From an uncultured Aquimarina sp. (GTDB lineage Bacteria; Bacteroidota; Bacteroidia; Flavobacteriales; Flavobacteriaceae): DNA of 64,000 bases. This document shows positions 7,957 to 15,881 of this stretch, in pieces. A model generated the notes under the pieces. It saw only the letters and a program-made list of their open reading frames with translations. It ran no database searches and had not been told where the DNA came from. Positions within the stretch are counted from its first letter, which is position 1; every line of letters begins with the position of its first letter. Made by a program: the position numbers and the translations under genes. The stretch is from contig CANMMM010000003.1 in assembly GCA_947498935.1 (NCBI GenBank), positions 124,001-188,000 of the forward strand, written 5' to 3'.

Positions 7957-8307
7957 TTATTTGGAGTATGTTGCTGCATAGTTCCCCCATTCTGCAATGG
8001 CATGAATGAGTGGGATTAAAGTTTCGCCTAATGGTGTTAAAGAATATACCACCTTTAGAGGAGGTTTAGAGGTATATACCTTTCGGTGAATAATTCCATC
8101 TTCTTCTAGCCTTTTTAATTGCAAGCTGAGTGTACGCTCTGTAACCATAGGCATGGCTTTTCTTAATTCATTATATCGCTGTGCTCCTTCTATCAAGTGG
8201 TATAGGATAACTGTTTTCCATTTTCCTCCTATCACTCCCATCGTTAAACTGGTACAACAAGGGTATTCTTTTTGATTATATGTATACATAAAAAAACAAA
8301 CTATCAT
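7957..8307 (-). CDS. HxlR-family winged-helix transcriptional regulator
   Basis: 116 residues. The family signature is complete: TMGVIGGKWKTVILYHLIEG (helices 1-2), RYNELRKAMPMVTERTLSLQ (recognition region), LKRLEEDGIIHRKVY, then the wing VVYSLTPLGETLIPLI. Cys residues in EYPCCTSL lie just before the winged helix, at the position of the redox-sensing Cys of YodB/HypR-type members. The upstream ATG (8307) is used here; a second Met seven codons in (8289) would give MYTYNQKEYP and is equally possible. It is divergent from the nitroreductase at 8426, with a palindrome between them, which points to control of that gene and of itself. Confidence 0.88.
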   Translation of the reverse strand: MIVCFFMYTYNQKEYPCCTSLTMGVIGGKWKTVILYHLIEGAQRYNELRKAMPMVTERTLSLQLKRLEEDGIIHRKVYTSKPPLKVVYSLTPLGETLIPLIHAIAEWGNYAATYSK

Positions 8308-8322
8308 TTATGACCGTTATTG

Positions 8323-8330
8323 CAAAGATA
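8323..8330 (-). promoter_or_regulatory. -7 element for the HxlR gene
   Basis: TATCTTTG on the minus strand is a perfect match to the Bacteroidota TAnnTTTG consensus, 16 bp before the upstream start codon. A matching TTTG at the -33 position is not clear. Confidence 0.45.
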
Positions 8331-8351
8331 AAAAACTATACATAGGTTTGT

Positions 8352-8370
8352 AACTATAAAAAATATAGTT
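8352..8370. promoter_or_regulatory. Probable HxlR operator palindrome
   Basis: AACTATA (8352-8358), a 5-bp spacer of A, and TATAGTT (8364-8370) form a perfect 7-bp inverted repeat midway between the divergent HxlR and nitroreductase genes. A half-site ACTATA occurs again at 8335-8340. Confidence 0.5.
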
Positions 8371-8425
8371 TAAAATAACCGACACTTTTTGACACTTCAA
8401 AAAGGATAAAAACACATTCATATTT

Positions 8426-9088
8426 ATGATTCCTAAAAAAGAAATTATCGATGCTTTTGAATTCAGACATGCTACAAAAGAGTTTGATGCGACTAAAAAG
8501 CTGACAGAAGAGGATATTCAATTCATTTTACAAGCAGCTCACTTATCACCAAGTTCTTTTGGTTTTGAGCCTTGGCATTTTATAGTCGTACAAGATCCTG
8601 CACTACGCGAGCTATTAAAACCTGTGGCTTGGGGTGCTCCTTTAAAACTAGATACGGCGAGCCATTTCATCCTAGGGCTAAGTATGAAAGCGCCAATGAC
8701 CAAATGGGATTCTGAATATATTGCACATATGATGAAAGAGGTAAAACAATTTCCCAAAGATGTAATAGAGATGTATTCTAAATTTTATCGAGAGTTCCAA
8801 GAACGCGATTTTAAGTTAGATTCTGACAAGAAACTGTTTGATTGGGCTTCTAAACAAACCTATATCGCATTAGGAAATATGATGACTGCTGCTGCCTTAC
8901 ATGGTATAGACAGTTGCCCTATCGAAGGATTTGATCAAGAAAAAACAGAGGCCTTATTGGCTAATGAATTTGGTGTAGATACTACTAAATACGGATTGTC
9001 ATACATGGTAGCATTTGGACATCGAAAGGCAGCGCCTGCACATCCAAAAACTCGTAGAGAATTAGCGTCGATTGTGACTTGGAAATAA
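8426..9088 (+). CDS. NAD(P)H-dependent nitroreductase family oxidoreductase
   Basis: 220 residues, the usual length of NfsB-like FMN enzymes. The start EFRHATKEFDATKKLTEEDI holds the FMN-phosphate-binding Arg/His region. LSPSSFGFEPWHFIVVQD is the PSSxxxQPW-type segment, and ALGNMMTAAALHGIDSCPIE followed by YMVAFGHRKA is the second FMN-binding region. Likely substrates are quinones or nitro-compounds, reduced in the cytoplasm. The divergent HxlR gene and the palindrome in between suggest induction by electrophiles, as for YodB/AzoR-type pairs. Confidence 0.88.
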   Translation: MIPKKEIIDAFEFRHATKEFDATKKLTEEDIQFILQAAHLSPSSFGFEPWHFIVVQDPALRELLKPVAWGAPLKLDTASHFILGLSMKAPMTKWDSEYIAHMMKEVKQFPKDVIEMYSKFYREFQERDFKLDSDKKLFDWASKQTYIALGNMMTAAALHGIDSCPIEGFDQEKTEALLANEFGVDTTKYGLSYMVAFGHRKAAPAHPKTRRELASIVTWK

Positions 9089-9122
9089 TACTACCAAAAC
9101 AATGTTTACATAGAATTCATAC

Positions 9123-9160
9123 AAAAACAGTCTGAAACACTACGCTTCAGACTGTTTTTA
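9123..9160. terminator. Bidirectional intrinsic terminator
   Basis: AAAAACAGTCTGAA (9123-9136) pairs perfectly with TTCAGACTGTTTTT (9146-9159). T-runs on both strands suit the convergent nitroreductase and S9 peptidase genes. Confidence 0.85.
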
Positions 9161-9189
9161 TAATTAGTAGACAAAAAAGAGAGTTGTTT

Positions 9190-11505
9190 TTAGCCTTTTA
9201 CAGGTTTTGTTGCTTCTTTTTTCCCGATATGCTTTGCATAGAATCCCATCATGGCTTTGTACATGGTAATGGAGTTCTCTTCTTTAGCAAACCCATGACC
9301 TTCGTCATAACGCACCATATACGGCACATCATACCCTTTAGCTCTTAGGGCTTCTACGATCTGATCCGATTCATCGATATTTACACGAGGATCATTAGCA
9401 CCTTGTACTACGAACAAAGGTTTTGTTACTTTATCGATCTGATATACAGGCGATACTTCTTTCATGATTGCTTTTTCTGCAGCCACATCCTCGTCATACC
9501 AAATCTCTTTGATGATCTTTAGGTAAGGTTTCCAATACGGAGGGATGGTTTTCATAAATGTAAACAGGTTAGAAACCCCTACATAATCTACCCCACAAGC
9601 GTATAAATCTGGTGTTTTAGTCAATCCTCTTAATACAGCATATCCTCCATGGCTTCCTCCATAAATGGCTACACGATCTTTATCTACCCATCCTTGTTCG
9701 ATCACATATTGTAATCCATCTTCTACATCATCCATGGCTTTTCTACCGATCTGCTTAAACCCAGATTCTAAAAATTCTTTTCCATAACCTCCAGAAATTC
9801 TAAAGTTTACTTGTAACGTAGCATAACCTCTACTCGCAAAAAGCTGTGCTTCTGGATTGAATCCCCATGAATCTCTGATCCCTTGTGGACCTCCGTGCGG
9901 ATTTACTACTAATGGTACTTTTTCACCAGCAATCGCTTCTTTTGGCAAAGTAATATAGCCATGTATCGTTTTACCATCTCTACTGGTGAAGGTAATAGGA
10001 CGCATCTCTGCCATATCTTCTTCCTTAAGCTGTGGCATTAAGTTATACACGAGTGTAAATGCATCTTTCTTTACATCATAGGAGTAATATACCCCATATA
10101 ATTTATCGCTCTGTAAGAAGATTAAGTATTTATCTTCCTCATCTGTGGTACCTGTGATACTATACTGATATGCTGGAAACTCCTTGCGAATTCGCTGGTC
10201 TAGCTTTTTATAATAGTCACTTACTGGCACAATCACTTTTTTCTCTCCTTGGTATACGAAATAATCCAACTCATACCCTCTTTTTCTAGATACCGAAAGA
10301 TTCGACACATCATACTTCTCATTAGAGAAGATTTTCTTGATCACCTTATCTTCTTTAAGATCGTATAAAAAGATTTCGGATTTATCGGTGTCTAAGTTAG
10401 ATACGACATACGCATCGTGTGGATTTTCAGAAGCATAATCAAAGTTGATGATCGAAAAAGAATCTTTCCAGTTTAATTGTTTGATGATTTCATACTTCCC
10501 TTCTTCCTTTGCATAATAGATATCGAAATCTACTCCATTTCTAATTCTTGCATACCCTCTTAAGGTTCCATCTTTATCAAAGGTATATCCAGAGATAGGA
10601 TTTACTGCATCTTCATTTTTAAATAACTGCTTTAATTCCCCTGTGATGATATTAATCTTATAAGGTTCAAAAATCTGCTTGTTATTCTTATTCATAGAGA
10701 TGATCATATGATCTTTATCCTCTCGTAGTCCTTCTAAGATACGTACCTGTACACCTTCATATGGAGTCAATTCTTTTTGGTTTTGGCCATCGATACCTGA
10801 GGCAAATAAATGATAATCTTCATTTCCTCCTTTATCCATTACATAGACCAATCGCTCATTATTAGCCCATCCGTACCCTCTGATCAATTCTTCTTTTTCT
10901 TCGATCACACGAGTTACTTTGCCAGAGGCTATTTCTTTTACATAAACATGATTCTTTTTTTGTTCATCTTTTTCTCTGTAGGCTAAGTATTTCCCATCAG
11001 GAGAAAACTGAAAGCTTCTGGCTTTAGGTTTTGCAAAATAATCTTCTACAGAATAGGCATACGCTCCTTGATCGAGTGCTGCCATTGTTTCTAATGTAGA
11101 CTCCGAGGAAACCAATGCTGGATTTCCAGGTTGTTTGTGTACTGTTTTTTCCATGTGTAAGGGGAGTTCCATTCCTCCCTGATAAAAAGTTCCTTTTAAT
11201 GCAGTAGCCTTTAAAGTACCAACATACTTTATGCCTGCCTGCTTAAAAACCAAAGTTAACTGATTATTTTCAAAAACGGTACTATCCATTGGCAAGCCTG
11301 TTGCGCCCTGAGATGGACTGTCCATCGTAGTTGATAATGCTCCTTCTTTTTCTGACACATGGAATAGTAGTGGCATTTCTGTACCTTTTACAGATAGCGT
11401 ACCCTTCCAAGTCCCTAAAATAGCAGCTGGTTCTTGTCCATATACACGGACAAACGACATACATACCAAAATGGCCAATGCCCCAATGAGTGATTTAGAT
11501 TTCAT
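9190..11505 (-). CDS. S9-family prolyl oligopeptidase-like peptidase, secreted
   Basis: 771 residues. A signal peptide (about 1-23, ending VRVYGQ) sends it out of the cytoplasm. Residues about 27-125 form a small beta-rich domain (ILGTWKGTLSVKGTEMPLLF), unusual for S9 but seen in flavobacterial proteins. A beta-propeller follows (about 150-500; FSPDGKYLAYREKD and similar). The C-terminal alpha/beta-hydrolase domain carries Ser618 in YGGSHGGYA, Asp705 in GANDPRVN and His737 in DEGHGF, so the triad is complete. It probably trims peptides in the periplasm, like dipeptidyl- or acylaminoacyl-peptidases. It is monocistronic. Confidence 0.88.
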   Translation of the reverse strand: MKSKSLIGALAILVCMSFVRVYGQEPAAILGTWKGTLSVKGTEMPLLFHVSEKEGALSTTMDSPSQGATGLPMDSTVFENNQLTLVFKQAGIKYVGTLKATALKGTFYQGGMELPLHMEKTVHKQPGNPALVSSESTLETMAALDQGAYAYSVEDYFAKPKARSFQFSPDGKYLAYREKDEQKKNHVYVKEIASGKVTRVIEEKEELIRGYGWANNERLVYVMDKGGNEDYHLFASGIDGQNQKELTPYEGVQVRILEGLREDKDHMIISMNKNNKQIFEPYKINIITGELKQLFKNEDAVNPISGYTFDKDGTLRGYARIRNGVDFDIYYAKEEGKYEIIKQLNWKDSFSIINFDYASENPHDAYVVSNLDTDKSEIFLYDLKEDKVIKKIFSNEKYDVSNLSVSRKRGYELDYFVYQGEKKVIVPVSDYYKKLDQRIRKEFPAYQYSITGTTDEEDKYLIFLQSDKLYGVYYSYDVKKDAFTLVYNLMPQLKEEDMAEMRPITFTSRDGKTIHGYITLPKEAIAGEKVPLVVNPHGGPQGIRDSWGFNPEAQLFASRGYATLQVNFRISGGYGKEFLESGFKQIGRKAMDDVEDGLQYVIEQGWVDKDRVAIYGGSHGGYAVLRGLTKTPDLYACGVDYVGVSNLFTFMKTIPPYWKPYLKIIKEIWYDEDVAAEKAIMKEVSPVYQIDKVTKPLFVVQGANDPRVNIDESDQIVEALRAKGYDVPYMVRYDEGHGFAKEENSITMYKAMMGFYAKHIGKKEATKPVKG

Positions 11506-11867
11506 GATTGTATGAGATTAGTTTACTAAATATTTACACTATAGGTACTTATTATATACCATGCGTTACAACAATTAACATAACTTTAATTAAGGGCTCG
11601 TATTGAATCTACAGAAATTCTGTTACAGTTTTCCCAATTGCAATGTATAAACATAGTAGTTTTAGTACTTTTAATATGAAGTGATTTACGTTTTTTAGAT
11701 TTCGGCTAAAATCGAAGATTTTTTGACAAAACATCGTCTTTTTAGTTATGTAGCGGCGCTACGGAACTCAAAAAAATCCAAAATTTGGAACAAAAAATTG
11801 TTGTGATAATAAATTACAAAAAGCATACATCACTTCTATGTACTATACACACTTTAAAAACCCAATT
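11506..11867. other. Divergent intergenic region with family-1 element
   Basis: 362 bp between the S9 peptidase and a lipoprotein gene. It holds one family-1 element (11678-11836), which ends only 31 bp before the lipoprotein start, so that gene's promoter must overlap the element or lie in the short remainder. Nothing else is recognised. Confidence 0.5.
11678..11836 (-). repeat. Family-1 palindromic element (MITE-like), nearly full length
   Basis: 159 bp, reverse orientation. The ends are more diverged (GAAGTGATTTACGTTTTTT / AAAAAGCATACATCACTTC), but the apex TAGCGGCGCTACGGAACTC is kept. It is flanked by a perfect 3-bp direct repeat TAT (11675-11677 and 11837-11839). Confidence 0.88.
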
Positions 11868-12716
11868 ATGAAAAAAATTCTGATTGCTATCGTACTCATA
11901 AGTAGTATCGGTTGCCAAACAGCAAAAAAAGAAAAAAATACTGAATCTACTACGAGTACTGTAGAAAACACTCCTCCTGTAGTAGCTGAAACGCATACAG
12001 AAGAAGCGACTTTAACCATTGCAGAACAATTTGTAAAAAATATAGAAACAGCACATAAAAAAGAAGCATTTCTACAACATCCTGTAGTAAGTTTCTCTAT
12101 CGCACTCAATTTTGGTGGCACTGAAGTATTACAAGCCAAAATTACGATGCTTACTAATTCTTCTAAAATTCGAATCGACAAAAAAGATACTAGTAAGTTG
12201 ATCTTCGATGGTACTCAGATGTATCTATGCCCTGTAGATGCAAGTGAAAAAGGAGCTAGATTTGATATGTTTACATGGACCTATTTCTTCGGACTGCCTT
12301 ACAAATTAGATGATCCTGGAACTATCTGGGAGGTACAAGCCGATCGCCCATTAGATGAAAAAGCGCATGCTACAGCCAAATTATCATTTGCCGCGGGTAC
12401 GGGTGACGCTCCTGATGATTGGTATGTAATCTACAAAGAACCTAACTCTAATCTACTTAAAGCGGCTGCATATATCGTAACCTATGGGAATACAGGAGAT
12501 ATTACCAAAGCCGAAGCGGATCCACATGCTATCAAATACACGAATTTTACCACCGTAGATAACATTCCCTTTGCCACTACATGGGAATTTTATGGATGGA
12601 CTATCGATCAAGGAATGACTAAAAAACTTGGAGAAGCAACCATCTCTGATATTACATTTCTAAACAGTGCTGGAGACCTTTTTGATAGACCTGAAAACGC
12701 TAAAATCATACCTTAA
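11868..12716 (+). CDS. Lipoprotein of unknown function (possibly DUF6503-like)
   Basis: 282 residues from the ATG at 11868. An in-frame ATG at 11838 would add MYYTHFKNPI before the signal peptide and is rejected, because the lipobox SSIGC (Cys16 from the chosen start) needs the inner one. A Thr/Glu-rich linker follows. The rest is a beta-rich domain with segments such as VVSFSIALNFGGTEVLQAKI, SKIRIDKKDTSKLIFDGTQM and MFTWTYFFGLPYKLDDPGT, which remind me of flavobacterial outer-membrane lipid-handling-like proteins grouped as DUF6503; that link is from memory and uncertain. It is a single gene with its own terminator at 12767. Confidence 0.7.
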   Translation: MKKILIAIVLISSIGCQTAKKEKNTESTTSTVENTPPVVAETHTEEATLTIAEQFVKNIETAHKKEAFLQHPVVSFSIALNFGGTEVLQAKITMLTNSSKIRIDKKDTSKLIFDGTQMYLCPVDASEKGARFDMFTWTYFFGLPYKLDDPGTIWEVQADRPLDEKAHATAKLSFAAGTGDAPDDWYVIYKEPNSNLLKAAAYIVTYGNTGDITKAEADPHAIKYTNFTTVDNIPFATTWEFYGWTIDQGMTKKLGEATISDITFLNSAGDLFDRPENAKIIP

Positions 12717-13078
12717 CATAGCCTTCAACAACTATACACACATTAGGTATACACCTAATAATCATTCGTTACGCTTCATAATTGTATCCCAATATGAAGC
12801 GTAACGCTTTTTATGCTTCTTATTTTTTTGTATCTTTAAGAGAACACAACAAGTGGATGTAATACCATGATCGTATAGATGTAATTGAATACCCTATTTT
12901 TTTCTGTCTCAACCCAGAATAAAAAAATCGTAGCTCTGTTTACTGTTGATTCTTTATTAAACGAAAAAACTTGATTCTTGTATCCAGCGCAGGTAAAACA
13001 ATAATTGGTATCACTCATCGAATACACCCCCTATAGTTGTGATCACTAATGCTATATTAATTAACAAATCTCTTCGAT
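12717..13078. other. Intergenic region
   Basis: 362 bp with the terminator at 12767-12812, a palindrome ATTAGGTATACACCTAAT just before it, and a TATCTTTA (-7-like) near 12830. A 63-codon minus-strand frame here has no family resemblance and is not accepted. Confidence 0.4.
12767..12812 (+). terminator. Intrinsic terminator of the lipoprotein gene
   Basis: CGTTACGCTTCATA (12767-12780) and TATGAAGCGTAACG (12793-12806) form a perfect 14-bp stem followed by CTTTTT. Confidence 0.85.
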
Positions 13079-13543
13079 ATGACAGCACTATTCAAAAAAC
13101 TACAATTACCCGCCTCCATTGATGAAATCTTGGTATTGAATGAACCAGAAGGCTTTGCCAAAGAATTAGAGCAATTACAAGGGATTACCGTCAAAGAATC
13201 TCTGATACAAGTATCCGAAGTAGACTTTGCCTTGGTATTTGTAACCGAAAAAAAACAGATCGAAAACCGCATCGAAACCCTATATCCTAAATTGATCGGA
13301 GATGCTGTCTTATGGTTTGTCTATCCCAAAAAGAGCTCTAAAAAGTATACAACAGAAATCACCCGAGATCACGGTTGGGGTGTATTAGGAGATTACAATA
13401 TAGAACCTGTAAGACAAGTAGCTATTGATGAGGACTGGTCTGCTTTGCGTTTTAGAAAAGTACGATTCATTCCCAAAATGACCCGTAGTACTAATCATAG
13501 TATTAGTACAGCAGGCAAAGAAAAAATTACAGAGGTTTCATAA
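13079..13543 (+). CDS. Conserved hypothetical protein (DUF3052-like)
   Basis: 154 residues, cytoplasmic, with no signal or membrane segment. The second half is the recognisable part: VLWFVYPKKSSKKYTTEITR, then a short linker and VRQVAIDEDWSALRFRKV. The pattern 'WFxYPKKxS...D...W...AIDEDWSALRFR' is widespread in small bacterial proteins of unknown role. The N-terminal half may be a Rossmann-like fold (EILVLNEPEGFAKELEQL; DFALVFVTEKKQ). It is followed by its own terminator and then the AlkB gene on the same strand. Confidence 0.65.
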   Translation: MTALFKKLQLPASIDEILVLNEPEGFAKELEQLQGITVKESLIQVSEVDFALVFVTEKKQIENRIETLYPKLIGDAVLWFVYPKKSSKKYTTEITRDHGWGVLGDYNIEPVRQVAIDEDWSALRFRKVRFIPKMTRSTNHSISTAGKEKITEVS

Positions 13544-13621
13544 CCTAATCCTGAAGTCATATGTACTTTTTGAATTCAGTAAAAAAAAGAATACCTCTTT
13601 CTTACAAAAAACCTATTATAG

Positions 13622-13657
13622 AAACACCAGATAGCTTGGCTATCTAGGTGTTTTTTG
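13622..13657 (+). terminator. Intrinsic terminator
   Basis: AAACACCAGATAGC and GCTATCTAGGTGTTTTTT pair with one bulged A around a TTG loop, then six T. It ends the gene at 13079-13543 and overlaps the GTG that would be the longest start of the AlkB frame. Confidence 0.8.
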
Positions 13658-13725
13658 TTTACAGGGCTGCATTGCACACCTTATTGATTACAAACCTGTA
13701 TCTTTATCCCATAGGAAACTACACA

Positions 13726-14337
13726 TTGGATTTATTCGACACTTCACACACGCCCATTTCACTCGATATGCCTGATGCATCGGTGCTCTATTACCCGTAT
13801 TTTTTTGATACGCAGACCTCCGATCAACTGTATACCGCATTACACAGTTCTATCCAATGGCAGCAAGATCATATCCGAGTTTTCGGAAAAACGCATCTAC
13901 AGCCCAGACTCACCGCATTATATGCCTCTAATGAAATGCCTTATTCTTATTCTAACATCACGATGCATCCCCATCCGTTTACAGAAGAACTCTTGGCTAT
14001 CAAGAAAAAAATAGAAACTACAGTAGCTACAGATTTCACTACCTGTTTGCTCAACTTATATAGAGACGGGCAAGATAGTAATGGATGGCATGCTGATAAT
14101 GAAAAAGAGTTAGGACCTCATCCCATTATAGCTTCTGTAAGTTTTGGAGCAGAAAGATGGTTTCATTTTAAACATCGCACCCAACCTGATCTAAAGAAAA
14201 AAATACAATTACGACATGGCAGTCTCTTACTGATGAAAGGCAGTACTCAAGAACATTGGCTACATCAAATCCCAAAATCTAAAAAAATCACCCAAGCAAG
14301 AATTAACCTCACATTTAGAGTGATTCAATTGGCATAG
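13726..14337 (+). CDS. alkB: AlkB-like Fe(II)/2-oxoglutarate dioxygenase
   Basis: 204 residues from a TTG at 13726, giving (M)DLFDTSHTP, as in flavobacterial AlkB proteins that begin MDLF. The frame is open to a GTG at 13648, but that lies inside the upstream terminator. The family core is clear: WQQDHIRVFGKTHLQPRLTA, then YSYSNITMHPHPF, LNLYRDGQDSNGWHADNE with metal ligands His122 and Asp124, IIASVSFGAERWFHF, HGSLLLMKGSTQEHWLH (distal His), and RINLTFR for 2-oxoglutarate. It repairs alkylated DNA or RNA bases by oxidative demethylation. A TATCTTTA about 20 bp before the TTG could be its -7 element. Confidence 0.88.
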   Translation: MDLFDTSHTPISLDMPDASVLYYPYFFDTQTSDQLYTALHSSIQWQQDHIRVFGKTHLQPRLTALYASNEMPYSYSNITMHPHPFTEELLAIKKKIETTVATDFTTCLLNLYRDGQDSNGWHADNEKELGPHPIIASVSFGAERWFHFKHRTQPDLKKKIQLRHGSLLLMKGSTQEHWLHQIPKSKKITQARINLTFRVIQLA

Positions 14338-14353
14338 AGTTTCTCAGAATGTT

Positions 14354-14410
14354 GAAGTCGTTTAAACTTTTTACAATTGGCTATTAAAATAATCTTTTTG
14401 CTTCCTATTT
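14354..14410 (+). repeat. Family-1 element, left arm only
   Basis: Begins GAAGTCGTTTAAACTTTTT and runs into a family-2 element within 4 bp, the same composite arrangement as at 2119-2273. Confidence 0.65.
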
Positions 14411-14413
14411 TTG

Positions 14414-14503
14414 GGGCGTTTCCCTATCGGGTCGGGCTATCCGTTTCAATTCCTCGCTCTCCTAAGGTCGAGCTGTGGGATTTCCACTACTATCCCTAAC
14501 GCA
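14414..14503 (+). repeat. Family-2 intergenic element
   Basis: Conserved ends GGGCGTTTCCC with GGGTCGGGCTATCCG at the left, and GATTTCCACTACTATCCC then TAACGCA at the right. Confidence 0.8.
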
Positions 14504-14906
14504 GCAATTTGATTATAGGAGTTATTTCTTGCTATCAAAAAACATATCATATCATGTTACAGACATACAACCTCTTTTATCTTATCCGATATGCACCACT
14601 GACACTATATTAACGTGTAAAAAAGTATAGACAGTTGTTAAAAAAAACTATCTTTTCTACTCTTTAATTTACAAAAAAGCGGAAAAAAACATGAAAAATA
14701 CTAGTATTTTTTATTAATTTTAACGTTACAATAACGATCTTGTTGATAATATCTCCCCCTTTTTCGTAGTTTAAAATGTTAATTTTTTTATTTCTTGATA
14801 AAAAAAATCAAAAAAAGGTGAATTTTCCCTCAATTAAATCATAACAAAACCTTTCACCTATCACTCAATTAACTAAAAAACAATTACATACAAATATAAA
14901 ATAGTA

Positions 14907-14918
14907 TATACTAGTATA
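14907..14918. promoter_or_regulatory. Palindrome upstream of AraC-type gene
   Basis: TATACTAGTATA, a perfect 12-bp palindrome 59 bp before the start codon. Its ATACTAGTAT core occurs again at 14698-14707. It may be an operator; this is inferred only from symmetry and repetition. Confidence 0.35.
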
Positions 14919-14976
14919 TTTCCACAGTTTATTATTGGTTTTATTTTTGTAACTTTAGTATACCTAAGATTAGTAT

Positions 14977-15837
14977 ATGAATCGCTATACACTACACGAA
15001 ATTTTTGTCGTCCACCAATATTCTATCGAAAAGTGGGAGGTCGACCCCCAAGAAAACCGTTATTTTGAAATCATTTTTATCGAATTCGGAGAAGGTTACC
15101 TCCACATTAATGGTGCTAAACACCCCTATACTGGATATGATATTTTCTTAATCGGATCTGAAGACGATTATGAATTTGAAATAGAGCAACATTCTGGTTT
15201 TTCTCATTTTAAATTCACAGATTTATTATTTTCTAGCAAGAACAGCCTTGCAGACAGAAAATTATGGTTGCAACGTATAGAACAATTGCTACATCACCCC
15301 AATAGCAATAGCAGCGATGTAATTGTACATGAAGAAGATCGTAAAACCATTTGGGATATCTTTACAATCATCATGGTAGAATTTAAAAACGAGAAGATCT
15401 ATTATCAAGAAATCATCTCCAATGCCATTAGTACCATTCTGAGTGTCATTGTACGAAATATATCTGATAAACATGATACTACCAATAAGCGCTTGGCTAT
15501 AAACAGCTCTAGAATAGAACAGATTCTAGGTCACATTAGACAGAATGTATATGACAATGATTTGACCAAAATCAGTTATATGGCTAATAAATTTAATATG
15601 TCGCAAAGTTCTATAAGTTCTTATTTTAAGAAAACGACAGGAGAATCTATTCACCAATATGTAACTAAATACAAAATGAAATTGGTAGAATATCGATTAA
15701 TGCATACCGAATTTACGATTGCAGAAATCGCCTACCAACTTGGATATACAGATGAAAGCCACTTGACTAAAACGTTTAAAAAGCATTATTCCATGTCTCC
15801 AAAACAATATCGAAAAGACGTGGTGGTTAATCAATAG
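14977..15837 (+). CDS. AraC-family transcriptional regulator
   Basis: 286 residues. The N-terminal ~130 residues look like a cupin-type sensing domain (FEIIFIEFGEGYLHINGAKH). A helical linker follows. The C-terminal domain has both helix-turn-helix motifs: LTKISYMANKFNMSQSSISS (first) and TIAEIAYQLGYTDESHLTK (second), then the family end FKKHYSMSPKQYRK. It stands alone, with a convergent nuclease gene 44 bp downstream. The long leader with repeated palindromes suggests autoregulation. The ligand and targets are unknown. Confidence 0.88.
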   Translation: MNRYTLHEIFVVHQYSIEKWEVDPQENRYFEIIFIEFGEGYLHINGAKHPYTGYDIFLIGSEDDYEFEIEQHSGFSHFKFTDLLFSSKNSLADRKLWLQRIEQLLHHPNSNSSDVIVHEEDRKTIWDIFTIIMVEFKNEKIYYQEIISNAISTILSVIVRNISDKHDTTNKRLAINSSRIEQILGHIRQNVYDNDLTKISYMANKFNMSQSSISSYFKKTTGESIHQYVTKYKMKLVEYRLMHTEFTIAEIAYQLGYTDESHLTKTFKKHYSMSPKQYRKDVVVNQ

Positions 15838-15881
15838 GACAACAATAAGTAATACACATTATTGTTTTCAGATGTACTTCG

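Larger units (their letters stand above)
14338..14976. other. Long intergenic region before an AraC regulator
   Basis: 639 bp. The first 165 bp are repeats. The remaining 470 bp are very AT-rich with no credible gene. Two copies of the palindrome ATACTAGTAT (14698-14707 and 14908-14917), 210 bp apart, lie upstream of the regulator, and a TAACTTTA (-7-like) is found at about 14951. Confidence 0.5.

Noticed and set aside
7796-7990. Minus-strand frame over the full-length repeat at 7773-7934 (and a similar plus-strand frame at 22354-22545)
   Set aside because: Both are translations of the family-1 element core; the element varies in length and shows no coding constraint.
12836-13027. 63-codon minus-strand frame in the spacer after the lipoprotein gene
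   Set aside because: No family likeness, no promoter or start context, and it overlaps the leader of the DUF3052-like gene.
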